Shown here piece after piece: positions 1-10,000 of a stretch of DNA of 23,751 nt (within the stretch, counting starts at the first letter, position 1; each line of letters starts with the position of its first letter). The notes under the pieces were generated by a model. It did not search any database and was not told the origin of the DNA. It saw only the letters and a list, made by a program, of their open reading frames with translations. The position numbers and the translations under genes are program-made. The DNA comes from DASTGO01 sp035719045. Lineage in GTDB: Bacteria; Actinomycetota; Actinomycetes; Actinomycetales; Kineosporiaceae. The stretch is taken from positions 1-23,751 of the forward strand of contig DASTGO010000023.1 in assembly GCA_035719045.1 (NCBI GenBank), written 5' to 3'.

Positions 1-1
1 C

Positions 2-2326
2 TACACGCCGCACCAGGTCGTCGAGCAGATGGTTCGGCTCACCGAAGAAGCCCTCATCACTCGTCTCGGAAAGGAGACGGGGTTCCGGGACCCGGAGGTC
101 CTCACGGTCGACCCTGCTATGGGCACGGGCACGTACCTCCAGACCATCCTGGAGCGGGTCGCGGAACAGGCGGCGGCTGTCCATGGGGAGGGGGTGAAGC
201 AAGGCGTCGTGTCTCAGGTGTCCAGCCGCTTGGTCGGGTTCGAGCTGCAGATGGGCCCCTTCGCCGTCGCCGAATTGCGAACGGCAGATCTGCTCGCCTC
301 TCACGGGGCGACGCCGCCACCCGGTGGTATGCGCCTGTACGTGACGGACACCTTGGATGACCCGCACGCTGCTGAAACCCAACTCGCCTCCGGTCTGCAG
401 CTGATCGCCGCGTCTCGCCGCAAGGCGAACGAAGTCAAGGCCAAGGCGAACGTCACCGTGGTAATCGGCAACCCGCCGTACAAGGAACTGGCTGTCGGCG
501 AAGGCGGCTGGGTCGAGAGCGGTGGCCATGAACACGGAAAGCGGACGCGCAGCATCCTGGAGGACTTCGTCGCCCCGGGCATCGGCCGCTTCAAGGCGAA
601 GCTCAAGAACCACTACATCTACTTCTGGCGATGGGCGACCTGGAAGGTCTGGGAGTCCACGCGCAAGGACCCCGATGGAGATGCCGGCATCGTCTGCTTC
701 ATCTCCACCTCCGGATACCTGACGGGGCCGGCGTTCGTCGGCATGCGCGAGTACCTGCGCCGACATGCGAGCGAGGGGTGGATCATCGACCTCACGCCCG
801 AAGGCCAGACCCCGGATGTTCCCACGCGGATCTTTCCCGGCGTTCGGCAGCCGCTGGCTATCGGGCTGTTCCTCCGGACTCCCGAAATGACGGGAGACGT
901 GCCAGCCCGGATCCGGTATCGCACGGTCAGCGGGAGGCAAGAGGACAAGTTCGCGGCGTTGGGGGAGATGAGCCTGGACGACGACGGATGGCGGGACGTC
1001 AGAGATGGATGGACCGATCCCCTCACCCCGGCCGCCGAGAGCGCCTGGGACTCCTACCCGTCGCTCTCCGACCTCATGCCGTGGTACTCGCCCGGGGTCT
1101 TCCCCACCAGGACATGGGTCTATGGGCCGAACGCCGACACGCTCGTCAAGCGGTGGCAGACCCTCATCGGCGAGACCGATCCGAAGCTCAAGTCCGAGAT
1201 GTTCAAGGAAGGCCGTGACGCCAACCTCGACAAGACCAAGGACCCGCTACCCGGGAGCGACACCCACCAGGCCACCCATGGTTCGGTGAAGTCGGATCAC
1301 ACGGCAAGTCAGTGTCCCGTACGAGTCGGTTACCGGTCGTTCGACCGGCAGTGGTTGCTGCCTGACAGCCGGCTCATGGACATGCCACGTAGGGATCTGT
1401 GGGCGGCTCGAATTGACGGCCAGGTGTTCGTCGTCGAACAGCACTCGAAGCCGATCAGTGACGGTCCTGGCCTCGTCTTCTCCGGACTCATTCCCGACTT
1501 CGACCACTTCAAGGGCAGCGGCGGCGGCCGGACGTTGCCGCTCCTCCATCCTGACGGCACAGCCAACCTCGCCAAGGGGCTGGCCAAGCAACTCGGGACA
1601 GCCCTGGAGCGGCCAGTGTCACCCGCGGATGTCCTCGCCTACGTCGCTGGACTCGTGTCCCACCCCGGCTACACGAAGACCTTCGCGGATGAGCTGACGA
1701 CTCCCGGCATACGGGTGCCGCTCACAGGCGACGCTGACCTGTGGGAGCAGACAGTCGCCGTCGGAGAACAGGTCATCTGGCTTCACACCTACGGGGCCAC
1801 CTTCACCGCTAGGGACAGACCCAAGGGCAACATTCGTTACCCCGCCGGCACTCTCACCCAGCCGCTCTCCCTGACGGCAATCACCGGCATGCCGGAGGCC
1901 CTTACGTACGACCAAGCACGAGAGGTCTTGCTGATCGGCGACGGTGAGTTCGGACCCGTCCGCAGGGAAGTGTGGGAGTACTCGGTCGGCGGGAAGAACG
2001 TCCTCAAGTCCTGGTTCAACTACCGGAAGCAGGATCCGGGCGGCAGGAGGACCTCACCCCTGGACCGGATCCACCCGACGACATGGGATCCGGACTGGAC
2101 CATCGAGGCCATTGACCTGCTGACCGTCCTCACGCGGCTGACGGAGCTGGAGCCAGCACAGGCCGAGCTGCTGTCGAAGGTCCTTACCGGCCCGGTTCTC
2201 ACTGCTGCGGACCTCGGCGCCTCAGGGGTTCGGTGGCCCACCGGGACCGCCGACCGAAAGCCCCGATACCCCATCTCGGCGCCGTCGCACGATCAGTCCG
2301 GTGATCAGCCCACGCTCGACATCTAA
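2..2326 (+). CDS. Type ISP-like restriction-modification enzyme, methyltransferase and target-recognition part (5' partial)
   Basis: Open from the left edge: the frame reads through YTPHQVVEQ before the first ATG at 29, so the true start is off-window and 774 residues are visible. An adenine-N6 methyltransferase core shows the SAM-binding motif I DPAMGTGTYL (about residues 37-46) and the catalytic motif IV NPPY (157-160); YTPHQVV is the usual entry to this fold. The C-terminal half carries GYRSFDRQWLLPDSRL (about 443-458), typical of the target-recognition region of type ISP enzymes and related large adenine methylases. Known single-chain type ISP enzymes place a nuclease and a helicase before the methylase and methylate one strand of an asymmetric site; that N-terminal part would lie to the left and is not seen. 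It could instead be a stand-alone methylase of another defence system such as DISARM class 1. Methylase assignment is firm; the ISP subtype is likely. The stop lies 112 bp before a tRNA-Tyr fragment, so the gene sits at an island edge. Confidence 0.85.
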   Translation, partial: YTPHQVVEQMVRLTEEALITRLGKETGFRDPEVLTVDPAMGTGTYLQTILERVAEQAAAVHGEGVKQGVVSQVSSRLVGFELQMGPFAVAELRTADLLASHGATPPPGGMRLYVTDTLDDPHAAETQLASGLQLIAASRRKANEVKAKANVTVVIGNPPYKELAVGEGGWVESGGHEHGKRTRSILEDFVAPGIGRFKAKLKNHYIYFWRWATWKVWESTRKDPDGDAGIVCFISTSGYLTGPAFVGMREYLRRHASEGWIIDLTPEGQTPDVPTRIFPGVRQPLAIGLFLRTPEMTGDVPARIRYRTVSGRQEDKFAALGEMSLDDDGWRDVRDGWTDPLTPAAESAWDSYPSLSDLMPWYSPGVFPTRTWVYGPNADTLVKRWQTLIGETDPKLKSEMFKEGRDANLDKTKDPLPGSDTHQATHGSVKSDHTASQCPVRVGYRSFDRQWLLPDSRLMDMPRRDLWAARIDGQVFVVEQHSKPISDGPGLVFSGLIPDFDHFKGSGGGRTLPLLHPDGTANLAKGLAKQLGTALERPVSPADVLAYVAGLVSHPGYTKTFADELTTPGIRVPLTGDADLWEQTVAVGEQVIWLHTYGATFTARDRPKGNIRYPAGTLTQPLSLTAITGMPEALTYDQAREVLLIGDGEFGPVRREVWEYSVGGKNVLKSWFNYRKQDPGGRRTSPLDRIHPTTWDPDWTIEAIDLLTVLTRLTELEPAQAELLSKVLTGPVLTAADLGASGVRWPTGTADRKPRYPISAPSHDQSGDQPTLDI

Positions 2327-2438
2327 GGCCACTGTTGAGGGCCTCGCGGACCACGTGTGGACCACGGGCGTCCCGATGTCCGTTGAGTGCTGCGTCTTTG
2401 CAGGTGAGAGGCCGAATGGCGCTGTCGCCTTGGTTGCT

Positions 2439-2517
2439 CTGTAAAACCGTCGGCTCAGCCTACGTTGGTTCGAACCCAACACCCGCCACACCCAGCAGGA
2501 ACGGCCCCTGACCAGCG
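2439..2517 (+). repeat. tRNA-Tyr 3' fragment, att-type direct repeat copy 1
   Basis: This 79-bp segment is identical to 13500-13578. It begins at a tRNA anticodon loop CTGTAAA (2439-2445, anticodon GTA, tyrosine), continues through the 3' anticodon strand, a long variable arm, a T arm with GGTTCGAACCC, and the acceptor strand ACCCGCC plus discriminator A (to 2488). It then runs into the first arm of a terminator. The D arm and 5' acceptor strand (expected GGCGGGT) are absent upstream, so this is not a functional tRNA gene. A truncated tRNA 3' end repeated in direct orientation is the usual footprint of tyrosine-recombinase integration into a tRNA gene. Because the fragment points right, the intact tRNA-Tyr should lie to the left of the window. 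Confidence 0.9.
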
Positions 2518-2540
2518 GAAACGCCGGTCAGGGGCCGTTT
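2500..2540 (+). terminator. Rho-independent-type terminator behind tRNA-Tyr fragment copy 1
   Basis: Perfect 14-bp inverted repeat: AACGGCCCCTGACC at 2500-2513 pairs with GGTCAGGGGCCGTT at 2526-2539, with a 12-nt loop. It stands 12 bp after the tRNA acceptor end, where tRNA terminators usually stand. Only three Ts (2538-2540) overlap the end of the stem, so no real U tract follows. Confidence 0.7.
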
Positions 2541-2616
2541 CGTATGTGTCCAGCCGTCGACAGTTGTCGCGGCCCAAATGTGGCCCGCCACGGGGTATTC
2601 ACGGGGTAGATCTTGG

Positions 2617-2808
2617 TCATCCGCGGGCCAGGTTGCGGCTGTCGAGCCAGGTCTCCACGAGCAGTTGGCGGCCCTCGTGCACGACGGCGAAGGTCACGCG
2701 CCCCCACCAGCCGTCGAAGGTCTTCTGCCACTCCAGGAGGAGCCCGGGCCACTTGCCGGGCCATCCGTCGGGATTGATCACCCAGCAGTGCCGGGCCTCC
2801 GGCTCCAG
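2617..2808 (-). pseudogene. Remnant of a small tryptophan-rich hypothetical protein
   Basis: The minus-strand frame ending at TGA 2617-2619 reads protein-like residues including CWVINPDGWPGKWPGLLLEW and DGWWGRV, then a short C-terminus. The look is that of small Streptomyces hypothetical proteins with a W-P-G-L-L-x-E-W core (recalled from general knowledge, not searched). No normal start precedes the conserved part: the only in-frame GTG (2779-2781) would cut into it and give about 54 residues. Upstream, the frame degenerates into Arg/Pro/Gly shadow-like sequence. It is probably the 3' end of a gene truncated beside the att repeat. The rest of 2541-3120 holds nothing I can recognise. Confidence 0.4.
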
Positions 2809-3120
2809 GAGCGATGAACTGTCGGATCTTCGCGGAACCCCTGGTGTCCCTGGGCCGATGAGGGGCCTTCGCGGCGGCCCCGCGTCGCAGGGGTCCCGGG
2901 TATCCCGTGTCCGTGCTCATCGACCACCTCCCCACCGCTACCGACAACCCCGCCTCCCCGACCCGCAGTCAGGCACCTTCCGACCACCGCCCCGTCATCG
3001 CCCGCTTCGTCGTCTGGCTTCGTCGCAAGCTGGTCGGGAGCCGTGGCCGGTTTTGGAGGCCCTACGATGCGGCGTCGTTGCCGTGTCCGCGGCTGTTCGA
3101 CCGATCCCTTGGGGTGTTTG

Positions 3121-3663
3121 ATGAGCCGTCGCCTGGTCTTCGGGTCTGTGGTGCTGCCGGTGGTTTGCCTTCTGGTGGTGGGGGTGGCGGGGTGTTCGGG
3201 TGGTTCTGGTGCGTCGAGGCCTGCTGGGTCGTCGGGGTCGTCGGGGTCGGCGCCGGCGCGGGCGAGTTCCAGTGTGGTGTCGGTGGATCCGCGGCTGGGC
3301 CCACGTGCTGCTGAGTTGCGGACCGCGCTGGACACGCTCGCCGAGCTGTTGAAGTCGCAGACCAGTCGCCGGGATGTGGCTGTGGACCAGGCTGCCTTGT
3401 GTCCTTCGGGGGCTGGTCAGGCTGGGGGTCAGCAGTGGAGGTACGCGGTGAACTTGGGCATGTCGGTGAGTGACACGGGTCCCGTGGTGCGTAAGGCGGG
3501 GCAGGCGTTGAGCGGTCAGGGGTGGTCGGTCCGGGAGGAGCCGGTGGCGCGTGGCCGGGTGCATCTGGTCGCGGAGAAGGCCGGCGCGAGGATCGTCCTG
3601 ACGGGCGGGTCGGGGGAGCCACGGACGGTGCTGTTGACGGCGTTCTCCGCGTGCGTGGCGTAG
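3121..3663 (+). CDS. Putative secreted lipoprotein
   Basis: 180 residues from the ATG at 3121, chosen because it starts a clean lipoprotein signal: MSRR, a hydrophobic stretch, then lipobox V-A-G-C (VVGVAGCSGG), giving an acylated Cys at about residue 24. A GGGG purine stretch sits about 6 nt upstream. The frame is open further back to 3043, but that extension is Arg-rich and would bury the signal peptide. A Ser/Gly/Pro/Ala linker follows the Cys, then a soluble domain of about 130 residues with two cysteines (ALCPSG and the terminal SACVA) that may pair. No family recognised. It is co-oriented with the RHS toxin gene 340 bp downstream and shares its G/T-rich wobble use. A role in anchoring or releasing the toxin is possible but unsupported. 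Confidence 0.75.
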   Translation: MSRRLVFGSVVLPVVCLLVVGVAGCSGGSGASRPAGSSGSSGSAPARASSSVVSVDPRLGPRAAELRTALDTLAELLKSQTSRRDVAVDQAALCPSGAGQAGGQQWRYAVNLGMSVSDTGPVVRKAGQALSGQGWSVREEPVARGRVHLVAEKAGARIVLTGGSGEPRTVLLTAFSACVA

Positions 3664-3693
3664 GCGGTTCGACCCCTCACTGGGCGGCGGCCT

Positions 3694-3733
3694 GACCCGG
3701 CCGGCGACCGGCGTCTGGGGTCGTGGCCGGGTC
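3694..3733 (+). terminator. Possible hairpin terminator after the lipoprotein gene
   Basis: Inverted repeat GACCCGGCC (3694-3702) with GGCCGGGTC (3725-3733), 9 bp with a 22-nt loop, 30 bp behind the lipoprotein stop. There is no T tract. GC-rich DNA makes such stems by chance, so this is tentative. Confidence 0.35.
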
Positions 3734-3813
3734 GGTGGTGGGGCGGCGCGGGCGGTTCGTGGGGGACGCTGCGCCGGGTCTGAGCAGACAGTTAGCCCAC
3801 CCCCGGTGTTTGT

Positions 3814-3843
3814 TTGTCTGCGCAATCGTGCAATGACTTTATG
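3814..3843 (+). promoter_or_regulatory. Possible promoter of the RHS toxin gene
   Basis: A locally AT-richer patch in the 341-bp gap before the toxin contains TTGTCT (3814-3819) and TTTATG (3838-3843) spaced by 18 bp, a weak match to a vegetative -35/-10 pair. A near repeat GCAATCGTGCAAT lies in the spacer. About 160 bp of leader would precede the GTG start. Tentative. The rest of the gap shows only the hairpin at 3694. Confidence 0.25.
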
Positions 3844-4004
3844 TGGCGATCGGCGGGGTCGGTCTGTCGTAGTTGCACCCTGTTGATCCCGCGTTTCGTA
3901 ACACGTGGCTTGCCAGTCGGGCACGGGCTGTTGTTGGGTTCGCCTTGATCTTCCCTGGGAGATCGCTGTGTGTGACCTGTGGCACGTTGTCGGGGAGTGT
4001 GGTT

Positions 4005-7000
4005 GTGGTGGCTGGTCGCTGGGTGCGTTTGTCCGTGTGGGGTGCGGCGGCCGGTCTGTTGTTGGCGGGGTTGGTGCCGGTGGCTCCGGCGTCTTCGGCG
4101 CTGGCGGCCGGGTCGCGTGCGGCGGCACCGAAGCCGGCGGCGAAGACGGCGACCGAGGCGCCGGATGCGGTGTCGGCGTTGGCGTTGGCGCGGTTGTCGA
4201 AGAAGCGCATCGAGGTGCTGTCGGAGCGCACCGAGATGTCCTCGACGTTCGCGAACCCGTCGGGGACGTTCACGACCGAGGCGCGGGTGGTGCCGTTCCG
4301 GTACAAGGACGGTCAGGGGGCGTGGCGGGACCTCGATCTGACGATGGCGCAGGCCGCGGATGGGTCGGTGAAGCCGCGGCAGCGTGAGCGGGAGATGCGG
4401 CTGTCGGGTGCGTCGGCGGCGGCGGAGTCCGACGCGGTGACGATGGACGAGGGCTCGGGCCGGTCGATGGTGCTGGGCTGGTCGGGGAAGCTGCCCAAGC
4501 CGACGACGTCGGGGGAGGAGACCCGGTACGCCGAGGTGGAGCCGGGGGTGGACCTGCGGTTCCAGGCTCGCCGCAACGGGTTTGAGCAGTTGTTGACGGT
4601 AAAGACCCGCCCGTCGAAGCCGGTGTCGTGGGATCTGCCGTTGAAGCTGGCGGGGTTGACGGCGCGGGAGGACACCGACGGCGGGGTGTCGCTGCTGGAC
4701 GACAAGGGCAAGGTGGTGTCGCGGTTCCTTCCGGCCAGCGCGTGGGACGCGAAGGTGGACCCCAAGTCGGGGGACCCGGTGAGCGTGTCGCCGGTGAAGC
4801 TGTCGGTGAAGGCCGCGGGCAAGGACCGGGCGGTGCTGACGGTGACCCCGGACGCGGCGTGGATGGCCGATCCGGCGCGGCAGTACCCGGTGACGGTGGA
4901 CCCGGCGTATGCCCAGCAGTACATCAGCCCGACGTATGACGCGTTCGTGCAGACCGGGTACACCAGTGACCAGTCCGGGTCGACGGAGCTGAAGGCCGGT
5001 ACCTACGACGGTGGCACGAACGTGGCCCGCTCCTACCTGACGTTCCCGCTGCCGTCCCTGGCCGGCAAGCAGATCATCTCCGGGTACCTGGGCCTGTACG
5101 AGACGTGGTCCTACAGCTGCCAGGCCCGTGAGGTGGAGGCGTGGGACACCACGATCGCCTCGACCGCGACCCGCTGGACCAACCAGCCTGGCTGGGGGTC
5201 CAAGCAGGGGTCGGTGTCCGTGGCCCAGGGGTTCTCCTCCGCGTGCGGGTCGGGGTGGATCGGGATCCCGCTGACGGGCATGTTGCAGACGTGGCAGGCG
5301 GCGGGGTGGACGCAGGGGTCGGTGGTGGTCAAGGCCGCCAGTGAGACCGACTCGTACGGGTGGAAGAAGTTCGCGTCGTCGGAGACCACGCACGTCCCGC
5401 AGATCGTGTTCGAGTACAACCGGGCCCCGGAGACCCCGTCGGGGGTGGGGTTCGCCTCGCCGTCGCCGGTGGGGTCGTACGTGTCGAGCGAGACCCCGGC
5501 GGTTGAGGCGGCGGTGAGCGATGCCGACGGGAACCTGGTCCGGGGTGTGTTCGAGGTGTGGGACGGCGCTGCCCGGGTGCTGGGCCCGGTGGACGGGACG
5601 CTGGTGAACAGCGGTGAGGTGTCCACGTACACGATCCCGGCGGCCAACGCCCTGACCGAAGGCCACACGTACACGGTCCGCGCCTACGCCAAGGACGAGG
5701 TGGGGACCCAGTCGGGTGGGTACGGGTCGTCGGGGTCGGTGACGGTGGACGTCACGCCGACCGGCGCCCCGATCGTCACCTCGACCGTCTACCCCAGTGA
5801 CAACTCCTGGCACGGCGGCGCCGGGGTCTCCGGGGTGTTCACGCTGTCCGCGCCGGCCGGGACGAGTGATCTGACGGGCTACTACTGGGGTCTGGACGCC
5901 GCCCCGATCTCCACCCAGGTGGTGAACCCGGCGGCGGGGGCGACACAAGCGGACCTGACGCTGACCCCGACGACGGACGGACGGCACACCCTGCAGGTGC
6001 AGGCGGTGGACCGGGCCGGGAACCTGTCGTCGATCACCAGCTACACCTTCGAGGTCGGCCGGGCCGGGTTGTCGCGGCCGCTGGACGGAGGCCGGTTCGC
6101 CCGCCGGGTCCCGCTGGCGTTGCAGGTCAACGACCAAGGGTTGACGCATGCGGTGTTCCAGTTCCGTCGTGGCGCCAGCGCGGCCTGGCGGGACATCCCG
6201 GTCGGGCACCTGACCACCGCGCCCGGCGGGGCGGTGACCAGGCCGGTGCAGTTGTCCGGGATCGGGGGCTACCTGAACTGGGACGCCCTGGCCACCCTGG
6301 GCCCGGCCGGTGGGGTGGTGGACCTGCGGGCCCTGACCTACACCTCGACCGACACCACGACGGTGGCGTTCACCACCGACGATATCCAGATCGTGGTCGA
6401 CCCGACCGCGGACGGCGCGGCCTCGACGAAGGTCGGTCCGGGGTCGGTGAACCTGCTGACCGGTGACTACAGCGTCAGCACCACCGACGCCAGCGCGTTC
6501 GGGATGTCGGTCACCCGCGTCATGTCCTCGCAGGACCCGGGCGCGGGCTGGGTGCCGCAGGGGGAGTTGCTGTCCGAGGCGGGCCGGACCGTCGCGGACC
6601 TGAGCCTGTTCCCCACCGGGTATTCGGACTACACACGGTCCACGACGATCGGGCATGACAACAGTGACTCCCTGGAGATCACCCCGTTCTCGTGGGTGGG
6701 CACGGACACCGATTCCTTCGTCTCACTGGGCGGGGGATCGGGGGCGATGCGGCTGGGGATGCGGGCCGGGCACCGGTACCGGGCGTCGGGCTGGGTCTAC
6801 GTCCCCGCGGCGACCGGCGTGAGCGGGGTCGACCCCACCTTCGGGCTGCGGATCATCGGCCTCTACAAGGACGCCGCCGGGAGCTACATGTCGGTGACGA
6901 GTGCTGCCGCGTCCGCCGAGGACCAGGACGGGTGGCGGCAGGTGCGGGTGGACCTGGCGATCCCGGCCGGGGCGACCGAGGCGTTCTTCCGGGTCTACAA

Positions 7001-10000
7001 CGGTCATCCCGCCGGTGGTGGCCCGGTCTACTGGGATGACTTCTCGGTGCGGGAAGTGGTTGCCCCGTTCGGGCCGGGCTGGAGCGGCGGGGCCGGCAGC
7101 GACGTGGCGAGTTACTACCAGTCGCTGCGGTTCCCCACCGCCAACAGCGCTGAACTGACCCTGACCGGCGACAGCACGGTGATGTTCACCCGCGCCGCGG
7201 ACAACACCTCCTTCACCCCCGAGCCCGGCGCGGAGACCCTGGCCCTGGCCACCGACACCGTCGCGGGCAGGTTCAAGCTGACCGAGGCCGACGGCACCAT
7301 CACCTACTTCACTCAGCAGACCGGCAGCGACCTGTACCTGGTCGACCAGGTCACCCCACCGGACGCTGCCGGGTCCGCCCGGTACGTCTACGACGTCGAC
7401 GCGGCGAACAAGACCGCCCGGATCTCCCGGGTGGTCAACCCCGCCGAGCCGGGCGTGACCGGCTGCGTGGTCGCCGCCCCCGCCGCCCCGGGCCGCGGCT
7501 GTGAGGTCCTGGAGTACGTCTACGCCCCCACCACCACCGCAACCCCCACCGCGTGGGGAGACATCGCCGGGCAGGTGCAGGCGATCAAGGTGTGGTCCAC
7601 CGACCCGGCCACCGGGGCGGTGTCGGCGATCGAGGTCGCCCACTACGCCTACGACATCTCCACCAGCCTGCAGGAAGTCTGGGACCCCCGCCTGGAGACG
7701 GTGGGCAAGCCGGTCCTGAAGACCACCTACTGGTACGACGACGCCGGACGGCTGTCCAGCGTCGTAAGCCCAGGGGAAACCCCGTGGACGTTCACCTACG
7801 ACGGCGGGCAGTTGGCGGCCAGCAACACCGGCCGCCCGAACCCGGCCCGCATTTCGAAGGTGGCCCGCGGGACCGTGGACACCACCATCACCTACCAGGT
7901 GCCGCTGACCCGCGCGACGGGTGGCCCCTACGACCTGGACGGGCCCACGGTCGCCACCTGGGGGCAGGGCGACGTCGCGACCGATGCCACCGCGGTGTTC
8001 CCGCCGCAGGCGCCGGCCCCGACCGCGGTCGCCACGGCGGCCAGCCCCGGCCCCGACGGGTACGCCACCGCTGCGGTGCACTACCTGGACGCCTCCGGCC
8101 GTGAGGTCAACACCGCCACCCCCGGCGGGTACATCGGCACCACCGAGTACGACCGGTTCGGCAACACCATCCGCACCCTGGACGCCACCAACCGGATGAC
8201 CGCCCTCGGGCAGGGCCCCGACGCTGGCCGGTGGCTGGCCGAACTCGGCCTGACCGGAGAGAGCACCGTCGCCCGGGCCCGGGCCCTGGACACCGTCACC
8301 ACCTATACCCCCGACGGCACCGACCCGCTCAGCACGACAGGGCCGGCGCGGCTGGCCGCCCTGGACAAGCCGGTGCCCGACCCCGACGGGGCAGGCCCGC
8401 TGCCGGGGATCGAGGCCGGGACGAAGGTGGTGGCCCGCTTGCACACCACCACGGTCTACGACGAGGGCAAACCCGACGCCGCCACCTACCACCTGGCCAC
8501 CACCCAGCAGACGGCGGCGACCCTGTTCGGGTACGACCCCGCCTACCCCGACCTGGACCCGCGGGTCGTGAAGAACGAGTACGACCCGGTCCTGGGCGGC
8601 ACCTCGGGATGGACGCTGCGCAAGACCACCCGGGTGCGGGTCGATGCCGTCACCGGTGGCGCGAACCTGACGTCGTCGGTGAAGTACGACGCGGCCGGGC
8701 GGGCGGTGGAGTCCCGCAAGGTCGACTCCGCCGGCGGTGACGCCCGCACCACCGAGACGGTGTTCTGGACCGCCGGCGCCAACCCGGACGCTGCGGACGG
8801 GTCCCGGTGCGGGAACCGGCCTGAATGGGCCGGGCAGCCGTGTGTCACCCGCCCCGGCGGCACCGTCGCCGGGACCGCTCCGTCGCAGTTGCCGACCGAG
8901 CACGTGTCCGCCTACACCCGAGCCGGGGAGGTGGAGGTCACCAGCGAGACCGCCAACGGGCAGACCCGCACCACGACCACCACCCATGACGCCGCCGACC
9001 GGATCGTGTCGGTGACCACCACCGGCACCAGCAGCGCCGGGACCGCGGTCGACAAGGTCTACAGCGTCTATGCGGATACCACCGGTCGTCTGGTGGAGAC
9101 CTACAGCACCGACGCCGCCGGCAACGAGACGGGGCGGATCCGCCGGGACTACGACGCCGAAGGCCGCCTGCAGGCCTACACCGACGCCGACTCCGGCACC
9201 ACCTCCACCACGTTCGACGCCTACGGGCGGCCCGCCACGGTCACGATGAGCGCCAACATCGGCGGCACTACGGTGGCGTTGGGGTCCAAGACGTTCACCT
9301 ACGACCTGACCAAGGACCCCCGCGGCCTGGTCACCTCGGTCACCGACTCCGTCGCCGGCACCATCTCCGCCACCTACGGTCCGGACGGGCGGATCACCTC
9401 GCAGATCTACCCGGGCGGGATCGTCCAGAACACCACGTTCGACGCGTCCGGTTCCCCGGTGGCCCGCACCTACACCCGTGACACCACCCTGGTGTATTCG
9501 GAGCAGGTCGTGGTGTCCACGCACGGGAAGTGGGCGTCCCACGCCTACAACGGGGCCTCCCGCACCTACACGTATGACCGGATAGGCCGGCTCACGCGGA
9601 CGGCGTCCACCGCCCCGGCGGGCGGGACCTGCACCATCCGCTCCTACATCTACGACAACCGGGCCAACCGCACCTCCCGCACTATCTCCACGGGTGGCAC
9701 CCCGGCCGCGGGAGGTGACTGCACCGCCTCCGTTGACCCCGCACAAACCGTCACCGACACCCACAGCTACGACGCCGCGGACCGGCTCACCGACCCCGGC
9801 TACACCTACGACGCGTTCGGCCGCACCACCGCCCTGCCCGCCAAACTCGCCGACGGCACCACCGGCACCCTGACCAACGGGTACTACGTCAACGACCTGG
9901 TCGCCTCCCAGACCCTGGACACCACCCGGCAGACGTGGACCCTCGACCCCGCCCAACGCTCCCGCACCTACACCGTCGAATCCCTGACCAACGGGGCCTG

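Noticed and set aside
2400..2488. A complete functional tRNA-Tyr gene
   Set aside because: No D arm, no 5' acceptor strand (GGCGGGT) and no 5' anticodon stem ACGGT precede the anticodon loop at either copy; only 3' fragments are present.
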